Assembly (NCBI GenBank): GCA_022495005.1
Contig: JAGYXB010000449.1
Span: 186,001-250,000 of the forward strand
Length of the DNA stretch: 64,000 nt
Origin: Rhyacophila brunnea
Taxonomy: Eukaryota > Arthropoda > Insecta > Trichoptera > Rhyacophilidae
Direction of reading: 5' to 3'
Below are positions 1 to 11,455 of the stretch, in pieces (the first letter of the stretch is position 1; each line of letters opens with the position of its first letter). Under the pieces are notes generated by a model. The model was not told the DNA's origin, did no database searches, and saw only the letters and a program-made list of their open reading frames with translations. The position numbers and the translations under genes were made by a program.

Positions 1-157
1 ATGCTGAAACATCTATTTGTGTATGGGGACAATGAATAACGCCAGTATTTGAGTAGCGTTAATTTCTCGAATGCTATTATCACTCCGGTAGTACGTCACA
101 ATGATGTCATATGACGTCATGTCGACCGGGCGACTTCAACTCGCAAGTTACAACATA
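1..157 (+). mobile_element. MITE family A, copy 1 (cut by window edge)
   Basis: This stretch matches 40541-40810 (reverse orientation) and 50421-50687 (same orientation). It carries a CRE-like near-palindrome around 95-121 (GATGTCATATGACGTCAT) and ends in CAACATA near 157. The left arm lies outside the window. The two fuller copies have inverted ends of about 60 bp, so I call it a non-autonomous DNA transposon. The superfamily is not clear because the target duplication is ambiguous. Confidence 0.6.
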
Positions 158-2700
158 AGGCCCCTGCGCTATGCGCATACCGCACGGCTTTTTGCAGTAT
201 ACTCCGCTACTAACTTTAAGATGACCGACTGTCCACATGCGAAGCGAATTTTGGCTCTTTGAGTGTCAAAAAAGAATAAGTCATACCTATAGTTAAAACG
301 TCACATCTCTTGCTCTTGACAAACGGCGAATTATGGTGGATAAAAAGAGAATACAACAAAAATATCCAATTCGTTGTTTCCCAACAGACAGGAGTTCTCA
401 AGGACAATATTTTACAACTCGTTAGATCTTACATGATATCTCTTGTTTGATTATATCTACAAAGTATTTCTTATCTCATTTTATATCGTCTCCGAGAACA
501 AAACGTCTTAATAATAATCGCGATTCATATCGCGACTTTGCTGAATATCTACATCCCATTCTTCAAGCACTAGTGAAACGAAAAAATGCAGCATTTCGAG
601 AACAATTTTTTGTGCAGATATCATTTATGTTTCAACAAAATATGTTTCTTTAGTAGTCTAAATGGAACAAGGAATGAAAAAAGACAACGATAGCTTGATG
701 GCATATAGAGAGACTTTCGAGCGCTTTATAAGAGTGGTTGTCTAAAAGTTGAGAGCAAACGGGCGAACTGATTAATACAAAAGCAAAGGCGCACAACTAC
801 GAGGCTATCTATAACAATGCTGAGTATGACCGGTGACTGGAGTGAGAGAGAGAAAGCTCAGGATAGAGACTAATTGTTTTGTAGAGCCTGCTCAAGTAGT
901 AAGTAATTATGTAAAGAAATCGCTTTAAGGTATCTTTAGGCACTACGCTGGCGAGTGCAGCGGTAAATGCACACTGTCAGGTCACAAAAAATACTCAAAT
1001 GAAATAGCACAAAACTTAAATCATTTCTTAAGGGGGATCTACGAAGATTACGAAGCTTGAAATTTGAGAATTTTTTTCATAATTTACAATTTCAACTGTA
1101 TTAATTAATTTTTAATTAACTATTAATATAATATAATTAATATAATTAATTAATTAAGTATCTGAAAACATTAAAAAGATTTTTAAGTCAAAGATAAACT
1201 TTAAATTGTAAAAAAATGTGAATTTGTCACATATTTGGTACATAGTTTTCGTTATTATTACATAATTTTTATGGTTATATTTATTATTAAAATGTTGTGT
1301 ATTAAGTATTCAAATTTTCACCGTTTAGATTTTTTACTAATTCATAGTTTAAATATTTTTTATATCTATTTTAAAAAACATCGATTTTTATAAAAAATAT
1401 AAATGTGTATAACTTGAAATCTTTTTTATTTATATGAAATCTTATTCAGGTATGGTCCCAATATTTAAGCTCGATTTTTTTTCCGAAGAATCTTTCCGAA
1501 GAATCAAAATCTTTTTAATGTTTTCATATGTATATTTATTAATTAATACAGTTGAAATTGTAAATTATCAAAAAAAATCTCAAATTGCAAGCTTCGTATT
1601 TATCCGCTAGGTTCTCTGTTGGCATAATGATCCTCCTTAAGTATAATACAATATTATTTCGTTTATACAATTTACGAGCAGTGGACAGTCTTAAGCAAAT
1701 ATTATCTTTTGGTTCAATTTGGCTCCTACAGCTTAACGTTATCACAGAATAATTACATATTTATTTCGGTATTTTAGATTATTCTGAAAGGAACATATTC
1801 GTGCTGTGATCACAAATTTCAATAAAATAACCGGTTTCAATGAATATAAATTGCATTAAAAACAACACTTTTCACTTCTTTAGCGATATTATTAGGGACA
1901 GCATACACCTAAGTGGCTCGCGAAAGTTATTTGCACAATTTCTGAGCTAACGTGCGTTTAATTATTTAATATTAGTCTTTCATGTATTTACATTATTCTG
2001 TGGATTTACTACGTATGTATGTACTTTGGATTCTATAGACAGAGAGAGTAAATACTATTGATATGGTACCTGGCGAAGTTATTGACGGTATGCAAACGTC
2101 TTTAAAAACGACAGGTCGCATATTCAGAATAAGTTTTAGGCCGGTTGAAGGCAGACAATTCTACAAACTCACAGACAAGCAAATAGAAAATACTTTTAAT
2201 TAGATCTCAAATACGTTATAGCAGACGATACGAATGGCAAAACATCTCAAAAATTTGTACTGTCACGCTGTCACGGCGACAAACTTAATCCGTGGTTTCG
2301 ACATTTTGCAGAATATGTTAAACGATCACCATCTCTGTAAATTCAATGATGGAGAGTGCCAACTCTAATTTATTAGTATTTTGAATTATTATTCATTATT
2401 CATGCGAATTTCAATTAATTTTTAAAAGTTTCTACGTGTGCGTACGTTAAAATTACTTGCGATATACATCCATTGAAAATATTTTGAACAGAACCCATCC
2501 TGCAGACCATAGATAATAGACAATATCCTTATAGAAAATACACAGTGCCAACCGGTAAAAACAAAAATCACGTGATTTTGACACGAGTCGAAAATGTGTA
2601 GGCATGTAGAAAATAATAAACAACGTTCATTCAGTCATGCAGGTGTCGATGCAACGCGGTACGCGTGGCGTGACCTCATTGTTGTTCTTGTGATTTCGGC
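158..2700. other. AT-rich intergenic DNA, no gene seen
   Basis: No ORF above about 70 codons and no recognisable protein motif. The part from 1085 to 1500 is extremely AT-rich, with TTAATTAA-type runs. It loosely resembles the AT-rich stretch at 57690-57800, where the motif AAACATCGATTTTTATA also occurs, so it may be an old dispersed repeat. Confidence 0.4.
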
Positions 2701-2701
2701 A

Positions 2702-2800
2702 GATTTTGCTAACTGACAATGTTCGTTTAAAGGTTCAAAATGTGGTACGGGATGGAAGCATCAGTCTGATAACATTTTAAATAACAAGAAAAATGACTTG
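2702..2800 (+). repeat. Dispersed repeat of about 95 bp, copy 1
   Basis: The segment running from CTGACAATGTTCG through TCTGATAACATTTTAAA recurs in reverse orientation at 16140-16240 with a few differences. No ends, TSD or coding potential could be defined, so the class is unknown. Confidence 0.5.
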
Positions 2801-3442
2801 AGCTGCAGTTTACTGTGACTTCACGTGATAGTACACGACGTGCATCATAATATATTTATTACGATTTACGATTAAAGCACCACAACTAAGAAGAAGAATA
2901 TTATTGAGAATTTAGTCTACAACAGTTGCAAAATGTCAGGTTTTAACAACAAATACACACGCCGTAAACCTCAGAATAATTGTGTCAGAAAATCTTTTGC
3001 AAAACGACTAGTAATAAAACAACACAATTTTCAATTACGAAAATATCTTAAATATACAAAACGACTAGATCTCAAGGTCTTGGGCGAGTAATAATAGTTT
3101 TAACTGGCATGTCGAGTTGTAAAGAAACGATGACAAGTAACAGGAACAAAGTAACCTTACATATTTCAGATCTCACCGTGTGATATAATAAATACACAAG
3201 AGATGTAGTCAGAACGTTCCGACAAATAGATCAGATAACTTTTACGTTATTTTATTGGATAATTTTGTTCGTGTTGGAGGTTATGAGATTTTTACGAAGT
3301 TCGCGCGTTATGAATGAAACGACCATAGACAATTTGGATGTTTAATTTATGTACCTAAGTGTAAAACCGTGTGCAGTAGAATCGTGGAATTATTGGAAAA
3401 ATTTCACCCAATTATTATTCAAGAACATTTTCGACGCGTGAC

Positions 3443-3795
3443 CAGTGTTGGTCAAAATTTGAAATTTCAGTAGAATGTGTAAAAAAAAATCAGTAGATTC
3501 GATAAAATATCAGTAGGTTCCCAATTTTTCATGGTCGGCTCGTTTTTTTAGGGGAAATATTTCACCGCGGGCCGCAGGTTTCCAATTTTTCATAGTCGGC
3601 TCATTTTTTTAGGAGAATAATTCCGAAATTTTCAAAGACGACTCTTTCTTTTCCCGGATGGTGGGAATTTTGTGGTTTTGTGGGACGAAGAAATATCAGT
3701 AGATTTTATAAAATATCAGTAGATTCAGTATATTGCCAAAAATATCAAAAAATATCAGTAGATCTACTGAAATTTCAGTAGACATGGCAACACTG
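3443..3795 (+). mobile_element. hAT-type MITE V, exact 8-bp TSD
   Basis: The element starts CAGTGTTGGTC and ends GGCAACACTG. It is flanked by exact 8-bp duplications CGCGTGAC at 3435-3442 and 3796-3803. The 8-bp TSD and CAGNG termini fit the hAT superfamily. The 353-bp body has no coding capacity but carries about seven copies of a (ATAT)CAGTAGATT motif, probably subterminal transposase-binding repeats (inference). The end matches that of element M at 5446, though the bodies differ. Confidence 0.8.
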
Positions 3796-3825
3796 CGCGT
3801 GACTGATAAAAATATATTCAGTACC

Positions 3826-4211
3826 CGGTGACGTCCCTAGACAGAATGCCGCCCGTAGGCAGCGCCAAAATGCCGCCTCATTTATATACAGTATGTGTAA
3901 CCATCCTTTAATGACTCCAATATCTAAGAAATGTGCTGTATGGATACACTACTGACAAAATACATACCACTAAAAAATATAAAATTAAATTTATAAATAT
4001 TTTTTTTATATTTACATTATTTTATATTCAGTGGCATTTTGTTTCTAACCAGTCCGCTGATTTTTTTTAATGGAAAGATATTTCGTTATTATTAAGTTCA
4101 GGTAACTATTTCTATATAATATACTAAACGATATTCCTCGATTTGCCACCCTTCGAGTAACTACCGCCCCCAAGCGACGCTCAATCTGCCTACCCCCAGG
4201 GGACGGCACTG
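3826..4211 (+). mobile_element. hAT-type MITE E, copy 1
   Basis: The ends are CGGTGACGTCCC and GGGACGGCACTG, bracketed by exact 8-bp duplications TCAGTACC (3818-3825 and 4212-4219). It is homologous, in opposite orientation, to 27388-27766. Shared blocks are a GC-rich GGCAGATTGAGCGTCGCTTG-like segment near one end and a GGCGGCATT-like segment near the other. It is non-coding; the short minus-strand ORF inside is fortuitous. Confidence 0.8.
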
Positions 4212-4322
4212 TCAGTACCTCGGAAAACATGTCATTCAAAATGTTTTCCTGGGCATCGTGTAGTAAAAAAAATAAAAAAGAATTATTGAAAATAAATTAT
4301 ACGTTTTTTATAATATACAAGC

Positions 4323-5075
4323 TGAAGCACCCGGCTTCGCATAGGGTTGCTTCGTGGATACATTTATCTTAGATATTAAAAAAAATAATAAGTAATTATC
4401 TTTTTATTATTAAAATATCTGTGTAATACAATATGACAATATGAAAATAATTCTAATAGGAGTAAAGGTCAAACAAAAGAACGCTAAATTAAAAACGAAT
4501 TCAATATATGCAAATGTTATTAATACTTTGGACGCTGAAGACGCACATGCGCGTAATGACCAGGCGGCCGATCGATGTAATTAACGTGCATTTTAAAGGT
4601 GCTAATTAAAAAGTCATTATCTACTCAGCAGCGAATGCATTAATAGTATTAATTTGTAGTAAAAAATTCAAAATTGGATGGAACAAACAAACGACAAACT
4701 TTGTATTTTATATAATCCTTATTTAGAAACCTTCGCGGGTGTGTGCGCACAACAACTGACATAAGTTTCATCGCAATTGGATGAATGGTATAGGAACGCA
4801 TACGAATACAAGAAGAAGATGATTTTCTAATTCAGAAATCTTTGCGGGTGTACGCACGACAACTCACCAAAGTTTCATTGCAATCAGATGAATGGTATAG
4901 GAACGCATACGGGAGACACAGACAGACATTCATTTTTTATATATAAGATATAGCCTATAACCTTCGCGCAAGTGCAAGCAATAAGTTGACAAAGTTTTAT
5001 CACAATCGGATAACCGGTATTTCCGCGCATAAAATACGAACAAACAAACAAAAATTGATTTTTATATATTTGACA
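4323..5075 (+). repeat. Decayed dispersed repeat with three diverged about 100-bp units
   Basis: It begins GAAGCACCCGGCTTCGCATAG. Three diverged tandem units follow, starting near 4731, 4838 and 4971. Each carries CTTCGCGGGTG-like sequence, then CAAAGTTTCATCGCAAT and GGATGAATGGTATAGG-like sequence. An ACAGACAGACATTCATTTTT segment closes unit 2. Sequences of this kind often belong to LINE 3' UTRs in invertebrates, but no coding remnant is present, so the class stays open. Confidence 0.4.
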
Positions 5076-5445
5076 ATAGCTACATTGTAAAATATTGTAA
5101 TAATGTATAAGTACCGACCTAATGAATTAAACAACCTGATTATTAATATTGTCACTGCTAAAAGGGGTAACAGTCATTGTACTCGGGGGGCCTCACAACT
5201 TGCTAGGACTGATTTCGTCCGTTTAATAGGACATTCTCAACCGAAACAAAACATACATTTTTACAGCTATTATAAAATAATAAGAAATAACTCTTTAAAA
5301 TGTTTATTTATAAGTTCATTTGTATATTATGTAGAAATAAAGTTAAAACCGAACATTTAAAAAAGTTGTTTGTTATTTCTTATAACATGTCACCCCACCA
5401 AGAATTATTAGTCCATTGCGTAACGCGCTGGCCTTACATTCAGGG

Positions 5446-5922
5446 CAGTGTTGCCAACCGTACTATAATTATAATATTTGTACTATAAGTTTGGTCCGCG
5501 CACTATGTACGATATAAAACAGGTATAGTACGCCCAAAATACTATAATTTCGGAAAAAATATGTAAAAAGTGCTAAAAGTTCGATATTTTCGTTCAATAA
5601 ATTGGTGCAAAGTACTATAATTTCGCAATATAAGAAGATTTGGAGAACTTGGAAAAAATTGCTCGAAAAACGTAAAAAAATCCCTTGACTTTGATTTAAA
5701 ATAAAATTTCTTGAATTCTTCGGTAAGCATTTTTGGTCGGAAGAGGTACCTAATAATAATGGGTCTCGGAGTTTCTCAAATTTTCCGTTATTTTTTTCTG
5801 AGAAACAAAAAATCTATACATTTTCAATAGATGACAACGCGTAGGTACTATATTTTTTCCCCAAATACCATAATTTTGGAGGCTCTGTACTATAATTCCA
5901 CTTTGAAAAGATTGCAACACTG
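5446..5922 (+). mobile_element. hAT-type MITE M, exact 8-bp TSD
   Basis: It starts CAGTGTTGCCAACCG and ends ATTGCAACACTG, with exact duplications ATTCAGGG at 5438-5445 and 5923-5930. The interior repeats TACTATAATT about six times in both orientations. It is non-coding. The interrupted host sequence (GCGCTGGCCTTACATTCAGGG joined to TTTCCAGGATTGATTTCCGG) looks like a tRNA-derived sequence with a B-box-like part, suggesting M landed in a SINE or tRNA pseudogene (inference). Confidence 0.8.
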
Positions 5923-6097
5923 ATTCAGGGTTTCCAGGATTGATTTCCGGTTAAGTCACAGTATAGTTATGGGATTTTACGTCTGGGCGGTTGTGATTGT
6001 TTCACTTATATTACTAACTACTCTACTGGTTCGCTACACTACTGCCATTAGACCTCATGGCCTAAAAATAATTGAGCCTCTAAGATACCCTATAATA

Positions 6098-7399
6098 CGA
6101 GGGTGGGTCAATAAGTCCTTAGAAAAGCCGACAAGTGGCGCGACTAGTACTGTAAGCGGTTTGTTTTCATGCAGCGGCACTACCGATTCAGTATGCTGCG
6201 AAGTTTCAATCAGATTGGTCGGGTTGTTGTGTGTTTTTCGTACATTTAAAAAAAAATTTGCTTGTGGAAAATGGAAAAATGGTAAATGGAGAAAATTGAG
6301 TTTAGAGCTGTTATTAAACATTTTAATATAAAAGGGTTAACAGCAAAGGAAATAAAAAATGAGTTGGATTTAGTTCACGCCATATCTGCTCCTTCACTTG
6401 CAACTATTTATAACTGGTTAAATGAATTTAAACGTGGTCGTACATCAACAAAGGATGAACCACGCTCAGGACGTCCTGTAGAGGTGACTACACCAGAAAT
6501 GATCAATAAAATCCACGATATGGTGTTAAGTGACCGAAGATTAAAGTTGAGTGAGATAATTGAGGTTACAGGGATCTCAAAAGGTAGCGTCATTTCTATT
6601 TTACATGACAAATTGGGCATGAAAAAAGGTTCTGCAAGATGGGTGCCGCGTTTGCTCACAGTCGACAATAAATGCAATAGGGTGGTGGCCTCTAAAGCCC
6701 TGTTGTCGCTCATGCAACGCAATCCGGATGAATTTTTCGTCGCTTTGTGACTGTAGATGAAACATGGATACACCACTATACTCCCGAGACGAAAGAACAG
6801 TCAAAGCAGTGGATTGCGAAAGGCGAACCATGTCCAAAGAAGGCGAAAACCGTAAAATCAGCTGGTAAGTTTATGGCTACTGTATTTTGGGATGCACGTG
6901 GAATTATTTTCGTTGACTATTTGGAAAAAGGAAAAACAATAACAGGGGATTATTATGCATCTTTATTGGACCAGCTAAAAAACGAAATTGAAGAAAAACG
7001 GCCTCATTTAAACAGGAAAAAAATCCTCTTTCATCAGGACAATGCCCGTGTTCACACATGTTTACGATCAATGGCTAAAATTGAAGAATTGAAGTTCGAA
7101 TTGGTCGACCACCCACCGTATTCGCCAGATTTAGCCCCCAGTGACTTTTTCCTTTTCCCAAACTTAAAAAAATGGCTAAGTGGACAACGTTTTTTTTCAA
7201 ATGAAGAAGTCATCGATCGGACAAATGCTTATTTTGAGGACCTTCCGAAAACTTATTTTTCTGACGGTTTAAAAAAAATTGAGAAACGTCTAACCAAGTG
7301 TATTGAGCTCCAAGGAGATTATGTTGAGAAATAAAAAAAAAATACAAAAATAAAAACTGTTTTAATGCTTTTTTCTAAGGAATTATTGACCCACCCTCG
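6098..7399 (+). mobile_element. Full-length mariner transposon (1302 bp)
   Basis: Terminal inverted repeats of 29 bp begin CGAGGGTGGGTCAATAA at 6098 and are mirrored at 7371-7399 with one mismatch. A TA dinucleotide lies on each side (6096-6097 and 7400-7401), the target duplication of Tc1/mariner elements. The length is typical of mariner. Well-matched TIRs and a coding region broken only once suggest a fairly recent insertion. The transposase occupies 6286-7334. Confidence 0.95.
6286..7334 (+). pseudogene. Mariner transposase, D,D34D, one frameshift
   Basis: The protein would cut and paste the surrounding mariner by binding its TIRs in the nucleus. The first part (6286-6750) holds the N-terminal paired helix-turn-helix region: MEKIEFRAVIKH start, GRTSTKDEPRSGRP linker, GISKGSV, and the WVPRLLT motif. 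The second part (from about 6740 to 7334) holds the catalytic domain: VDETWIHHYTPE with the first Asp, HQDNARVH with the second, and YSPDLAPSDFFLF with the third. Exactly 34 residues separate the last two, the mariner signature. The frames join in the run of T near 6731-6739, where one missing base ends the first frame at FFVAL; beyond it the shifted frame reads FRRFVTVDETW. Together the parts give about 350 residues, close to the usual 345. I see no internal stop in either part. With the frameshift it should not make active enzyme, although the TIRs could still be moved in trans. Confidence 0.95.
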
Positions 7400-7956
7400 T
7401 ATGAAACACGGCTTATTTCAATCAAACTACTCCTGTAAATGTCACACAACCGCCAGGCAATCCTTTTACCACCAGAATTATAATAACCAGTAAGTAGGTA
7501 CATGTATAATAATTATTATTAGAATAGTAAATATTTTGTCTACAATTTCGGCGGCATCTTGCGCGTTTGTAGGTACTTGTAAAACTCAAGACCTCTTTAA
7601 AATGAAGTAAGTACGTATTTACATACATATGTATTAGCACTTTCTCAATGTTTTTAAGTCAATATAATCACATTGCTATAATCTCAAATCGGTAAATAAA
7701 TAAACGGTACCCAAATAAAAATAGTAATTTACTTTGAAAGAGAAATTTGTACATTTTTAACATAAGTGTCTGTAATATTATTATAGACACCAAGTTGAAA
7801 GTGTATTTTTTGTCCAGATTTATTATATCTTTGTAGATGAGCTTTTTTTCTTTCTTATTTATCTGCCCATGTCCGGCATATTGCCACCACGAGATGGTTG
7901 CTCGTCAGTCTCGTTGGATTTTCTAATTTATGCTAACACCCTACAGTTCTGCAAGT
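7400..7956. other. Intergenic, nothing recognised
   Basis: AT-rich sequence between the mariner and repeat K1. No motif, TIR or convincing ORF was found. Confidence 0.4.
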
Positions 7957-8208
7957 TTACATGTAAATTGTACGTAAAATATTAATTCAACGTGGCACAG
8001 TTCGCCGCGAGCTTTCTTATCGGAAAGGGATGACCGTAATTACTATACGGTCTCCAATTTTATTAGATTCAATATGATCATTAATTCAATTTTCATAAGT
8101 AACTGATTTTGGCAAAATTCATGAATTAAAGAATGAAAACCTAACCTAACAAATAATCCAGTATATCGGCTATTTTCAAAATTTGTTTGATGTTGGCTTC
8201 ACGTAAAG

Positions 8209-9003
8209 CAGCGATTTTCAAACTGGGAGGCGTGGAGTGTTGCAAAGGGAGGCGTGAAAAATTTAACACAAATATAGCCACAGGTTTGCAGTTTGCAAAT
8301 GCGTAGTTTATAAAGAGCCTGGGGCCCGGGCATAACAGACATCACAAATTTAATCTAACAGTTTAAAAAAAGTCGCCTGCGGCGCTACTTTGTGTCAACT
8401 CTATTAAATATTTTAAAAATGTAGTTGTGCATTGCGATTTGATGTGATACCAATATGATGATTGCTATAGGCACTTAAATGATAACTCCCGTATATAATT
8501 TAGGAAACACTACTTTAGAGCACCACACTGCTCTTAACCTCAGCGATAGGTAGGTGGGCCCGCCAAAGATTTTAGCCTGGGGGCCCGCTACAGGATGTGG
8601 GACCCATGATAGAATCCATTTGTCAATGAACGATGATGAATTTGGATTGACTACTATTAAAAAGGAAAAAAAATAACATCATATATGCGAAACGGGATTT
8701 TCTGCATCAGGTGCAATGAAATCCAAATATTGACCCCGTAGAAAAAGAGCACTTTGTGCTAAGAAACAAGCACATCCATCGCATTAAAAACAAATTAATT
8801 TAAAAATGAATATAATAAAAGGACTTTGTAAAATCTTGTTTATTTTTATACTTAATTAAGTTTTTTTTTCTTTTTTATATTAAGTAGTAGGTAGGTACAT
8901 GTTTGGCTATTTAAAAAGGTGTCTGTATTATTTAATGAAGTAAAGGGGGGAGGCGCCATGTTGTTAAAGGGAGGCGTAGTAACACAAAGTTTGGAAACCA
9001 CTG
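8209..9003 (+). mobile_element. hAT-type element J inside repeat K1
   Basis: The ends are CAGCGATTTTCAAACTGGGA and, reversed, CAGTGGTTTCCAAACTTTG. Both are followed inward by GGAGGCG blocks. Flanking octamers ACGTAAAG (8201-8208) and GCGTAAAG (9004-9011) match at 7 of 8. Repeat K2 provides the empty site. The interior contains D1 and no coding remnant. Confidence 0.75.
8316..8608 (+). mobile_element. hAT-type MITE D, copy 1 (5' truncated)
   Basis: Family D is the most abundant repeat in the window. This copy keeps the GCCTGGGGCCCGGG block, the central TCGCCTGCGGCGCTA motif, the block AGCGATAGGTAGGTGGGC and the end GTGGGACCCATG. The left terminus seen in D6 (29154) is missing. Confidence 0.65.
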
Positions 9004-9184
9004 GCGTAAAGTGTAAACCGACAAAACCGTGTTTTATTTAGACATGAATTTTATATCAGTAGGTACTATACGGCCCAAAGAGGTTGGACGATCTTTAATA
9101 GACGACCATAATATATTTCCGACCAACATTTCACGGTGAAGTATGATACGGCGAACTGCATACGTACAAGTTTCCGGACACGAT

Positions 9185-9805
9185 ATTTTACGCTTCAAAG
9201 ACTCCGCGTTGACTTAATCGATGATCCATATTTTCCCATCATCAACACTCAATAAACTATCTATCATTGATTGAAACAATCATTTTTCTCACATATAATT
9301 TCCATAACTGCGCATAAATTATCATTTAAATGAAACAGAATTAACAACTACCAATTTTCACAAATCATTTTCAATTGTGAATCCGCAATATGTCCATCAA
9401 ACCATCATTATAGTATTTAAATGACGTTATTATTTTGCATCGACCTTCGCATGTATGACAGTATTATTTCCGATTACTTACAGCTTGCAACGACACGTTA
9501 TAGAGCTATTTACTTTGATGTGTAGCTTTGCAAAATACTTGAATAAACTAAGTAAATTGACCGTTTAAAATGTGGGCGATTGCGACTTTTGAAATATTTT
9601 CTTAAGTAGCATATTCCTGCTAGTCACGAGTTCACTTAATAGAGAAATCACCAAATAGGAATGACAATATTTCGGTTTAGTTTAAAAAATAGAAATACAG
9701 CTATTTTCTTTTCAATGAATTGTATCATTTTTTTATATCATCCAGCATCCTGGAATTCCAACGAATACACACTGCAGATGGGACCGGAATCTGGTTGATG
9801 TGAAC
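9185..9805. other. Intergenic, nothing recognised
   Basis: AT-rich sequence with no repeat shared within the window and no ORF with a recognisable motif. Confidence 0.35.
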
Positions 9806-10087
9806 CACAGAACAGATAATAAATATAATACCGTTGATGCAGGGTTTTTGAATGTGTGAGTGTCCTACGAAAATGAAGCACCCATTATGCACGTGCAATA
9901 GTGTGTGTAATACACCAACATTAAATGAGCGTAAATGCATAAACCAAGAGCAGTTTTCAGTATCCGACATACAACGTATTCTTGACACGTGTGTAAGTTT
10001 AACCCGGTTTCATCCTTACTCGAGTCGGTTACCTGCTATCGCCTTACCCGTTAGGTATTTCAGTTCCCATTATTTCTGAGTTCCCTG
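9806..10087 (+). mobile_element. hAT-like MITE U, copy 1, exact 8-bp TSD
   Basis: It starts CACAGAACAGATAATAAA and ends TCTGAGTTCCCTG, with exact duplications ATGTGAAC at 9798-9805 and 10088-10095. It matches 50059-50410 and 56232-56537, sharing AATGAAGCAC, AACATTAAATGAGCGTAAAT and TATTTCAGTTCCCATTAT. The TIRs are imperfect (CACAGAAC against CAGGGAAC). The small ORF on either strand is not conserved in frame across copies. Confidence 0.75.
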
Positions 10088-10136
10088 ATGTGAACTTAAT
10101 ACTCTTGTGAGGCATTCCCAACATGTTGCCGAGTCC

Positions 10137-10533
10137 CATAACACTCACAAGAGGGGGGGGGGGCTGACAGGGTCTTAGCCTGGGGGCCCGGCGAGGCAAG
10201 TCGACCAGATAAGTGAGATACACATCACAAATTTGCTTCACTAGTAAGAAAAAGTTGCCTGCAGCGCTATTTTCCTTCAATAATATTAGTAATTAAAATT
10301 ATGTGGTTTTATGATACAATTTTAATTGTGTATCAATACTCGACAACTCCATAATACAAATAGATGTATTAAAGTAGGTATACAAAAAAACACTAAATAT
10401 ACACATTGTACACACACGTACACCATTTGGAAAACGCTACTGAGAGCGTCACACTGCCTTTATCCTTAGCGATAGGTGGGGGGGGGGACAAAGATTCTAG
10501 CTTGGGGCCCGCTTCTGGGTATGGGGGGCTATG
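10137..10533 (+). mobile_element. hAT-type MITE D, copy 2
   Basis: It runs from CATAACACTCACAAGAGGGG to GGGGGGCTATG. Flanks CCGAGTCC and CCGAGTCG match at 7 of 8. It holds the family blocks CCTGGGGGCCCGG, GATAAGTGAGAT, GCCTGCAGCGCTATT and AGCGATAGGTGGG. Long G runs are present near both ends. Non-coding. Confidence 0.75.
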
Positions 10534-11052
10534 CCGAGTCGAATCCAACGTTACGTATTTTTAAACATGACAAAAGATTAGACAATCAATGCTGCAGGCT
10601 GCTATTATCTCTTATGAATTTGACCATTTGGTAAACTGTTTTTTTTTCAATAATTTCATGCAAAATGTGACATAATATATTATAACATCTATTAAATTGA
10701 ACCTCTTCGGGAACTAGTATGGGTCTGACTTCTGAAGGTCTTATAATAAGGAGTCCCTGTGACCCAAGATTATGTTTAATTTAAGTAATTTTACAATCGT
10801 TCAAAACTAGGCATACGATGGTAACTAGCATTATAACCGAATGTTCTGCCAGTGAGTCATTTCCAAAAAGGTCACATCGGTGCTTGACGCCGGAAAGAAA
10901 CTACGATTAAATATTATTGTCTCTTTTTTTTACCTTAGAACTGCAAATAATGCCATACGGGAGCTCGTCCCTTATTGGACGGGCTGTGTCATTGTAATTC
11001 TCCAATTTATAAAATAATAAATTGTTGTAAACTGTACGCTGTTTGTCTTGAT
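10534..11052. other. Intergenic, nothing recognised
   Basis: No shared repeat, TIR or ORF of note. Confidence 0.35.
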
Positions 11053-11455
11053 TTTTACAACGTTTTTCTTAGCTCGTATTCTTATTTGTCCAGTGGTTCT
11101 TTGTCCGGTACAAATCTTGCAATCGATTTTTAACTAACTTCCCGACTAGCTAGACATTTGAAATTTTAGAATATATCAGAACACGATGCCAATGCATTTT
11201 TAATATTTTTAGCCATCTTTAAGCAGAATTGAATTCATTTTCAGTTAATTCTGTTTTGTATGAAAAGTTATTTCGATAACATTATTGTCCTAGCAACTAA
11301 ATTATTAATATATACGTGCGTTACTATGGAAATCAATATGACATGTCTATACACAAATATTTTTATCGTTTAAGCTAGTCAAGTCAAGTTTATATGATTC
11401 AACAGAAAATTTAAAAACGTTGTATATAAAAAGTTTTTTTTATCTTGTAATTATT
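11053..11455 (+). mobile_element. Repeat B (MITE-like), copy 1
   Basis: One of seven copies (11053, 21081, 23109, 25217, 28013, 44435 and 62704). The consensus begins TTTTACAACGTTTTTCTTAG and ends AAAGTTCTTTTTATCTTGTAATTATTT, given here only as landmarks at the two ends. Just inside the right end sits an inverted echo of the left end (AAAAACGTTGTA), then a short hairpin (AAAAAGTTCTTTTT). No protein remnant. The class is uncertain because a clear TSD is not visible. Confidence 0.75.

Larger units (their letters stand above)
7957..9184 (+). repeat. Dispersed repeat K, copy 1, split by element J
   Basis: Its two halves (7957-8208 and 9004-9184) align with the uninterrupted copy at 38621-39018. 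Shared landmarks are ATGTAAATTGTACGTAAAA, CAAAATTCATGAATT, AACCTAACAAATAATCCA and ACAAGTTTCCGGACACG. Copy 2 shows the empty site (GGCTTCCTGTAAAGTGTAAACC), which proves that 8209-9003 was inserted later. Class unknown; no protein remnant. Confidence 0.7.

Noticed and set aside
5969..6331. 120-codon plus-strand ORF with a hydrophobic N-terminus
   Set aside because: It runs through the mariner left TIR and 5' untranslated part, so it is a chance frame across an insertion boundary.
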